The translations under genes and the position numbers were made by a program. A stretch of 9,448 nucleotides of DNA, from contig WGDF01000395.1 of assembly GCA_015493405.1 (NCBI GenBank), positions 1 to 9,448 on the forward strand. The letters run 5' to 3'. Positions within the stretch are counted from its first letter, which is position 1. Each line of letters starts with the position of its first letter. Origin of the DNA: Flavobacteriaceae bacterium. Its GTDB lineage: Bacteria; Bacteroidota; Bacteroidia; Flavobacteriales; Flavobacteriaceae. The notes below the pieces were generated by a model that made no database searches, was not told the DNA's origin, and saw only the letters and a list, made by a program, of their open reading frames with translations. Shown here piece after piece: positions 4,967 through 9,448 of the stretch.

Positions 4967-7567
4967 TTAGGTTTTATCGCGACTTAGCATACGTTTAATA
5001 TCGTTTAGTTTCATCAAAGCTTCTACCGGCGTCAGATTATTGATGTCAGTGTCTAAAATTTCTTCTTTGATTTCTTCTAAAAGCGGATCGTCTAGTTGAA
5101 AAAAACTCAATTGTAAACCTTTGGTTGATGTATTTATTTTTTCTTTAATTTGATCTTTTTGCTTGGATGCTTCGAGTTCTTTGAGAATTTTATTCGCTTT
5201 ATTGATCACCCTCAATGGCATACCGGCGAGTTTGGCTACATGAATACCAAAGCTGTGTTCGCTACCTCCGGGAACCAATTTGCGCATGAAAATAATATTG
5301 TTTTTGATTTCCTTAATAGAAACATTATAATTTTTGATCCGTTCAAATGTTTGGGTCATATCATTGAGTTCGTGATAATGTGTGGCGAATAAGGTTTTGG
5401 GTTGTGCCGGATGTTGATGCAAATATTCGGCGATGGCCCAAGCAATGGAGATGCCGTCGTAAGTGCTGGTACCGCGCCCGATTTCATCGAGCAAAATAAG
5501 ACTACGTTCGGACAAATTGTTGAGAATACTGGCCGTTTCGTTCATTTCAACCATAAAGGTAGATTCGCCTAATGAAATGTTATCAGAGGCACCTACGCGC
5601 GTGAAAATTTTATCGACAACGCCAATACGGGCATTTTTTGCGGGAACAAAACTGCCGATTTGTGCCAATAAAACAATCAAAGCGGTTTGACGTAATAAAG
5701 CCGATTTTCCGGACATATTAGGGCCGGTAATCATGATGATTTGTTGTCGCTCTCGATCCAGAAAAATATCATTGGGAACATAAGTTTCTCCGGCAGGGAG
5801 CTGTTGTTCAATAACCGGATGCCGTCCGGATTTGATGTCGATATCAAAACTCATATCAATTTCAGGGCGTGTGTAATTATGCAAAGTTGCTAATTTGGCA
5901 AATGAGGCATAGGTATCAATTTCGCCTATCAAATGGGCATTGTTTTGAACCGCTTTGATATAGCCATGTAACCAAGTAATCAGTTGTTGAAAAATAGCTT
6001 GTTCCAGTTTCAATATTTTTTCTTCAGCTCCTAATATTTTAGTTTCCAGTTCTTTTAGTTCTTCGGTGATGTAACGCTCTGCTGCCGTCAAGGTTTGCTT
6101 GCGAACCCAAGCTTCGGGCACACGATCTTTATAGGTATTGCGGACTTCGAGATAGTAGCCGAAGACATTGTTAAAGCCGATTTTTAATGAATTGATGCCG
6201 GTATTTTGGATCTCCCGTTTTACGATGTCATCCAAAATTTGTTTGGCAGAAGACTTGAGATGACGTAGGCTATCCAACTCCGGAGAAACACCGGATTTGA
6301 TAACTTGCCCTTTTTGTAAGTTTACAGGTGCTTCTTCTTGTATGCTAGTTCTTATTTTTTCACGAAGTAAATCTAAAGGGTTTATTTGTTCGGCAATTTT
6401 TTTGAGGGCGATATCTTCCTGATTTTCTAAAATTTTTTTGATAGGCAAAATGGCATCCAGTGAGCGTAAAAGTTGCACAACTTCACGTGGATTTACTTTG
6501 CCGGTTGCTATTTTGGAGACCAAGCGTTCAATATCGCCTACTTGTTTGAGTTGTCCGCTGATTTCTTGAACAATGTTGGGCTGTTTGACCAATTGGGCTA
6601 CAATCTGCAAGCGCTCGTCGATTTTATTTTTATCTTTAAGTGGTAAAGCCAACCATCTTCGGATATTGCGACCGCCCATAGCTGTTATGGTTTGATCAAC
6701 AATATCAAGCAATGTAACGGCTTGGGCTTGTGTAGCACCATAAAGTTCCAGATTGCGAATGGTGAATTTATCCATCCAGACATAGGCATCTTCTTCAATC
6801 CGGCTGATTTTATTGATGTGTTTTAAATCGTTTTGTTTGACATCAGATAAATAATGTAAAATAGCACCGGCGGCAATGAGGGCGGTTTTTAAATCGGAAA
6901 CGCCGAATCCTTTGAGATTAATCGTTTGAAAATGCTTATGAAGCAGTTCTTGTGTATAGTCCGATTGGTAAACCCACTCATCTTGTCTGAACGTGTAATA
7001 ATCTTGACCAATAGCCTCAGTAAAGATTTTTTGTTGGTTGTATGGGAATAAAATTTCCGAAGGCTTAAAATTTTGTAAAAGCTTATCGATATAATCTTTA
7101 TGACCTTGACTGACCATAAATTCTCCGGTGGAAATATCAATAAAGGCAATACCTATTTTTTTCTTGTCAAAGTAAATGGAGGCTAAAAAATTGTTAGATT
7201 TGGCTTCCAGCACTTCATCATTTAGTGCTACACCGGGTGTAACGACTTCTGTAACACCGCGTTTGACAATTTTTTTTGTCATTTTGGGGTCTTCGAGTTG
7301 ATCGCAGATGGCGACACGCAAACCGGCTTTAACCAGTTTGGGCAAGTAAGTGTTTAAAGCGTGGTGCGGAAAGCCGGCCAACGCCGTTTCTGATTCGGAA
7401 CCATTGCCCCGTTTGGTCTGAACAATACCGAGAATTTTGGCAGCCTTTACGGCATCAAGGCCGAAAGTTTCATAAAAATCACCAACTCTGAATAACAATA
7501 AAGCATCAGGATATTTCGCCTTGATATTATTGTATTGTCGCATTAAGGGAGTTACTTTTTTGGCCAA
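4967..7567 (-). CDS. mutS: DNA mismatch repair ATPase MutS, full length, probable TTG start
   Basis: MutS binds mispaired or unpaired bases as a dimer and, using ATP, recruits MutL to start mismatch repair. At 866 residues it is close to the E. coli length (853). The mismatch-reading Phe-x-Glu is F31-Y32-E33 within RVGDFYETF. The central core, lever and clamp regions follow. The ATPase domain has Walker A GPNMSGK (615-621), Walker B with LLDEIGRG (Asp694, Glu695) and the THYH histidine at 730. The C-terminus ends in the short helical region LTPVEALMKLNDIKRML. All key motifs are intact. The first codon is TTG at 7567, giving MAKKVTPLMRQYN, which fits the usual MAKK...PLM beginning of related proteins. 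The first in-frame ATG is codon 9 (7543), and a stop lies upstream at 7597-7595. The greA terminator lies before it; I found no strong promoter (TAGCTTTT at 7592-7585 is a one-off match). Confidence 0.97.
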   Translation of the reverse strand: MAKKVTPLMRQYNNIKAKYPDALLLFRVGDFYETFGLDAVKAAKILGIVQTKRGNGSESETALAGFPHHALNTYLPKLVKAGLRVAICDQLEDPKMTKKIVKRGVTEVVTPGVALNDEVLEAKSNNFLASIYFDKKKIGIAFIDISTGEFMVSQGHKDYIDKLLQNFKPSEILFPYNQQKIFTEAIGQDYYTFRQDEWVYQSDYTQELLHKHFQTINLKGFGVSDLKTALIAAGAILHYLSDVKQNDLKHINKISRIEEDAYVWMDKFTIRNLELYGATQAQAVTLLDIVDQTITAMGGRNIRRWLALPLKDKNKIDERLQIVAQLVKQPNIVQEISGQLKQVGDIERLVSKIATGKVNPREVVQLLRSLDAILPIKKILENQEDIALKKIAEQINPLDLLREKIRTSIQEEAPVNLQKGQVIKSGVSPELDSLRHLKSSAKQILDDIVKREIQNTGINSLKIGFNNVFGYYLEVRNTYKDRVPEAWVRKQTLTAAERYITEELKELETKILGAEEKILKLEQAIFQQLITWLHGYIKAVQNNAHLIGEIDTYASFAKLATLHNYTRPEIDMSFDIDIKSGRHPVIEQQLPAGETYVPNDIFLDRERQQIIMITGPNMSGKSALLRQTALIVLLAQIGSFVPAKNARIGVVDKIFTRVGASDNISLGESTFMVEMNETASILNNLSERSLILLDEIGRGTSTYDGISIAWAIAEYLHQHPAQPKTLFATHYHELNDMTQTFERIKNYNVSIKEIKNNIIFMRKLVPGGSEHSFGIHVAKLAGMPLRVINKANKILKELEASKQKDQIKEKINTSTKGLQLSFFQLDDPLLEEIKEEILDTDINNLTPVEALMKLNDIKRMLSRDKT

Positions 7568-7631
7568 AATTTTAATATTTTTCGAAAAGCTAATTTACAA
7601 AAAAGAACGGATATGGTTTTAAAGCCAATCA

Positions 7632-7663
7632 AATAAAAAAAGTGAATGGCAAACCATTCACTT
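7632..7663 (-). terminator. Rho-independent terminator of greA
   Basis: On the minus strand AAGTGAATGG, loop TTTG and CCATTCACTT form a perfect 10-base-pair stem, followed directly by TTTTTTTATT. It begins 24 bases after the greA stop codon and separates greA from mutS. Confidence 0.9.
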
Positions 7664-7686
7664 AAGTGTATCTTTATTTTTTAGTT

Positions 7687-8160
7687 TTATCGACTGATCT
7701 CCATAACTTCTAACTGCAGTTTTCCTGCCGGCACATCTATTTCGGCAATTTCACCAACAGATTTGCCTAACAGTCCTTTTCCAATGGGAGAATCTACGGA
7801 AATTTTGCCTTGAATAGGGTCTGCTTCACTGGCAGAAACCAAGGTGTATGTTTTGACTTTTTTCGATTTCAAATTTTTGATTTTGACGCTTGAAAAGATT
7901 AAAACTTTGGAGGTGTCCAAATCTTTTTCATCCAATATGCGTGCATTGGCAAGTGTTATTTGTAATTCATGAATTTTATTATTGACACGCACTTGTTCTT
8001 CTTTGGCGGCATGGTATTCTGCATTTTCAGATAAATCTCCTTTGTCACGAGCTTCAGCAATTCGCTTGGTAATTTCAGGCATTTCGGTAAACTTCAAATA
8101 GGTCAATTCCTTTTTCAAATTCTCAAGCCCTTCAGGTGTTAAATAATTTATCTTGTTCAT
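7687..8160 (-). CDS. greA: Transcription elongation factor GreA
   Basis: GreA enters the secondary channel of RNA polymerase and stimulates cleavage of the RNA 3' end in backtracked complexes. The 157-residue protein matches the usual length (about 158). The N-terminal coiled coil (about 1-75) carries the highly conserved tip ARDKGDLSENAEYHAAKEEQ (37-56), with acidic residues Asp42 and Glu45 that coordinate the catalytic metal at the polymerase site. The C-terminal FKBP-like domain contains SPIGKGLLGKSVGEIAEIDV (124-143). I chose the ATG at 8160 (MNKINYLTPEG) because it matches family N-termini; an in-frame TTG two codons earlier is less likely. It has its own promoter (8228-8259), a leader of about 60 bases, and its own terminator, so it is probably monocistronic. 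It is divergent from rimO. Confidence 0.96.
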   Translation of the reverse strand: MNKINYLTPEGLENLKKELTYLKFTEMPEITKRIAEARDKGDLSENAEYHAAKEEQVRVNNKIHELQITLANARILDEKDLDTSKVLIFSSVKIKNLKSKKVKTYTLVSASEADPIQGKISVDSPIGKGLLGKSVGEIAEIDVPAGKLQLEVMEISR

Positions 8161-8227
8161 AATCAAATGGTTTTAAAAAATAATAAAAAGAATTCCCACC
8201 AAAGCGACATCGGCAGGAAATCATGGG

Positions 8228-8259
8228 CAAAGATACAAAATTTTAAGTGGTTTTGTCAA
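8228..8259 (-). promoter_or_regulatory. Bacteroidota-type promoter of greA
   Basis: On the minus strand a -33 element TTGAC (8259-8255) is followed, after exactly 19 bases, by the -7 element TATCTTTG (8235-8228). This is the best match in the window to the Bacteroidota sigma factor consensus TTTG-N19-21-TAnnTTTG. Transcription should begin near 8221. Confidence 0.85.
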
Positions 8260-8330
8260 GTATTCGTAAAATTACATTTTAATGGGGTGTTAAAATCAAG
8301 GAAAAAATACAGGTGTGCGTGGTAAATCCG

Positions 8331-8338
8331 TATCTTTG
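8331..8338 (+). promoter_or_regulatory. Bacteroidota -7 promoter element of rimO
   Basis: TATCTTTG matches TAnnTTTG exactly and lies 17 bases before the rimO ATG, so the mRNA should start near 8345 with a leader of only about 10 bases. No good TTG -33 element is found at the usual distance. Confidence 0.65.
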
Positions 8339-8355
8339 CTGTCCAATTTTATGAT

Positions 8356-9448
8356 ATGAAAGTTAAATCAACCGGCAAAAAAATAAACATCATTACTTTA
8401 GGTTGTTCTAAAAATGTGTATGATAGTGAAAACTTGATGGGACAATTGTCGCATAATGGTTATGATGTTACTCATAATGCCGATCGGGGCGATATTGTGA
8501 TTATCAATACATGCGGTTTCATTCATGATGCCAAGCAGGAATCTATTGATACAATACTGGCGGCTATCAACGATAAAGAAGCGGGATATATCGATAAGGT
8601 ATTTGTAACCGGTTGTTTAAGTGAACGTTATAAAGATGTTTTGCCTAAAGAGATTCCTGAAGTAGATCAATATTTCGGGACTCATGATATGATTGATTTG
8701 CTCAAACAATTTAATGTCGATTACAAACATGAATTGATTGGAGAACGTCAATTGACCACGCCTGAACATTATGCCTATTTAAAAATTTCCGAAGGTTGCG
8801 ACCGCAGTTGTTCTTTTTGTGCCATTCCCATGATCCGCGGCAAACATATTTCACGTAGTATTGAAAGTTTGGTCTTGGAAGCCGAAAAACTAGCTGCTAA
8901 AGGTGTCAAGGAATTGATTCTTATTGCACAAGATTTAACCTTTTACGGTTTGGATATTTATGGCAAAAGACGCTTGAATGATTTGCTCAAAGCTTTGGTT
9001 AAAGTTGAGGGGATTGAATGGATACGTCTGCATTATGCTTTTCCGACCGGTTTTCCCGAAGAAGTGATTGAAACCATCGCGCAGGAGGAGAAAATTTGCA
9101 ATTATTTGGATATTCCTTTGCAACATATCAATAACGACATATTAAAATCAATGCGGCGGGGGCACACCCGTCAAATCACTGAAGATTTGATTCATAAACT
9201 CCGCGCTACTGTTCCGGATGTGGCTATTCGCACGACTTTGATTGTGGGCTATCCGGGCGAAACCGAAGCAAAATTTGAAGAACTGAAACAGTGGGTTGCC
9301 GAAACCAAATTTGACCGTTTGGGCGTTTTTGCTTATTCGCATGAAGAAAATACCCATGCCGGACAGCTCATTGATGATGTGCCGGCTGACATCAAACAGC
9401 AACGCGTTGAAGAAATTATGGCTTTGCAGCAGCAGATCTCTTTTGAGA
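8356..9448 (+). CDS. rimO: Ribosomal protein S12 methylthiotransferase RimO, 3' end cut off by the window
   Basis: RimO is a radical-SAM iron-sulfur enzyme that adds a methylthio group to a conserved aspartate of ribosomal protein S12. The first 364 codons are present, of roughly 430-440 expected; the missing part should include the C-terminal TRAM domain. The N-terminal domain has the cluster-binding cysteines Cys17 (in LGCSKNVYDSE, characteristic of RimO rather than the tRNA enzyme MiaB), Cys53 (NTCGFI) and Cys87 (TGCLSE). The radical-SAM motif is Cys148-x3-Cys152-x2-Cys155 in EGCDRSCSFCAIPMIRG. Later family motifs include LDIPLQHI and TTLIVGYPGE. The frame is open to the window end with no stop. 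The ATG at 8356 is the only reasonable start, since a -7 promoter element lies at 8331-8338. It is divergent from greA. Confidence 0.95.
   Translation, partial: MKVKSTGKKINIITLGCSKNVYDSENLMGQLSHNGYDVTHNADRGDIVIINTCGFIHDAKQESIDTILAAINDKEAGYIDKVFVTGCLSERYKDVLPKEIPEVDQYFGTHDMIDLLKQFNVDYKHELIGERQLTTPEHYAYLKISEGCDRSCSFCAIPMIRGKHISRSIESLVLEAEKLAAKGVKELILIAQDLTFYGLDIYGKRRLNDLLKALVKVEGIEWIRLHYAFPTGFPEEVIETIAQEEKICNYLDIPLQHINNDILKSMRRGHTRQITEDLIHKLRATVPDVAIRTTLIVGYPGETEAKFEELKQWVAETKFDRLGVFAYSHEENTHAGQLIDDVPADIKQQRVEEIMALQQQISFE

Noticed and set aside
5150..7149. Short open frames inside mutS (5150-5392 and 5463-5690 plus, 6889-7149 minus)
   Set aside because: They are shadows of a full-length, motif-complete mutS.
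7659..7668. Perfect palindrome CACTTAAGTG
   Set aside because: It overlaps the greA terminator arm and has only ten bases; the larger hairpin explains the sequence.
8161..8166. Two extra N-terminal codons for greA from a TTG at 8166
   Set aside because: The ATG at 8160 matches GreA N-termini and is a stronger start codon.
8935..9402. Minus-strand open frames at 8935-9126 and 9148-9402
   Set aside because: They are antisense to rimO, whose frame is continuous and carries all expected motifs here.

Overview
The window looks like chromosomal DNA of a member of the phylum Bacteroidota, probably a flavobacterium-like relative. Three intergenic regions carry the exact octamer TATCTTTG, matching the Bacteroidota -7 promoter element TAnnTTTG. 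No start codon I examined has a Shine-Dalgarno GGAGG in front of it, and the leaders are A/T-rich instead. The sequence is AT-rich, and the MutS, GreA and retropepsin-like proteins read like Bacteroidota versions. I cannot name a genus.

Layout from right to left. At the right edge rimO (ribosomal protein S12 methylthiotransferase, 3' end cut off) runs on the plus strand, divergent from greA (transcription elongation factor) on the minus strand; their promoters share a 195-base gap. All other genes are on the minus strand. greA ends at a strong hairpin terminator. Next comes mutS (mismatch repair ATPase), which appears to start at TTG. Only 27 bases after mutS there is a two-gene cassette: a 212-residue protein with a PD-(D/E)XK-like nuclease core, overlapping by 4 bases (ATGA) a D12-class adenine-N6 DNA methyltransferase. 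This is most simply read as a type II restriction-modification system whose endonuclease I cannot assign to a known family. Eighteen bases later lies a lipoprotein with a DUF302 domain.

The left third holds a tightly packed three-gene cassette: a charged coiled-coil protein with a lysine-rich, phenylalanine/glycine tail; a 330-residue protein whose end resembles the FIST C-terminal sensory domain; and a 118-residue protein that may have a Roadblock/LC7 fold. It ends in a hairpin terminator that lies directly against the promoter of a small cytoplasmic retropepsin-like aspartic protease. The last 51 bases at the left edge seem to hold half of another terminator.

mutS, greA and rimO are housekeeping genes. 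The accessory parts are the restriction-modification pair and the coiled-coil/FIST-like/Roadblock-like cassette; the latter is the best candidate for an undescribed system, probably sensory or scaffolding, though its function is inference only. I saw no tRNA, rRNA, CRISPR array, transposase or insertion sequence, and no gene-free stretch longer than 300 bases.
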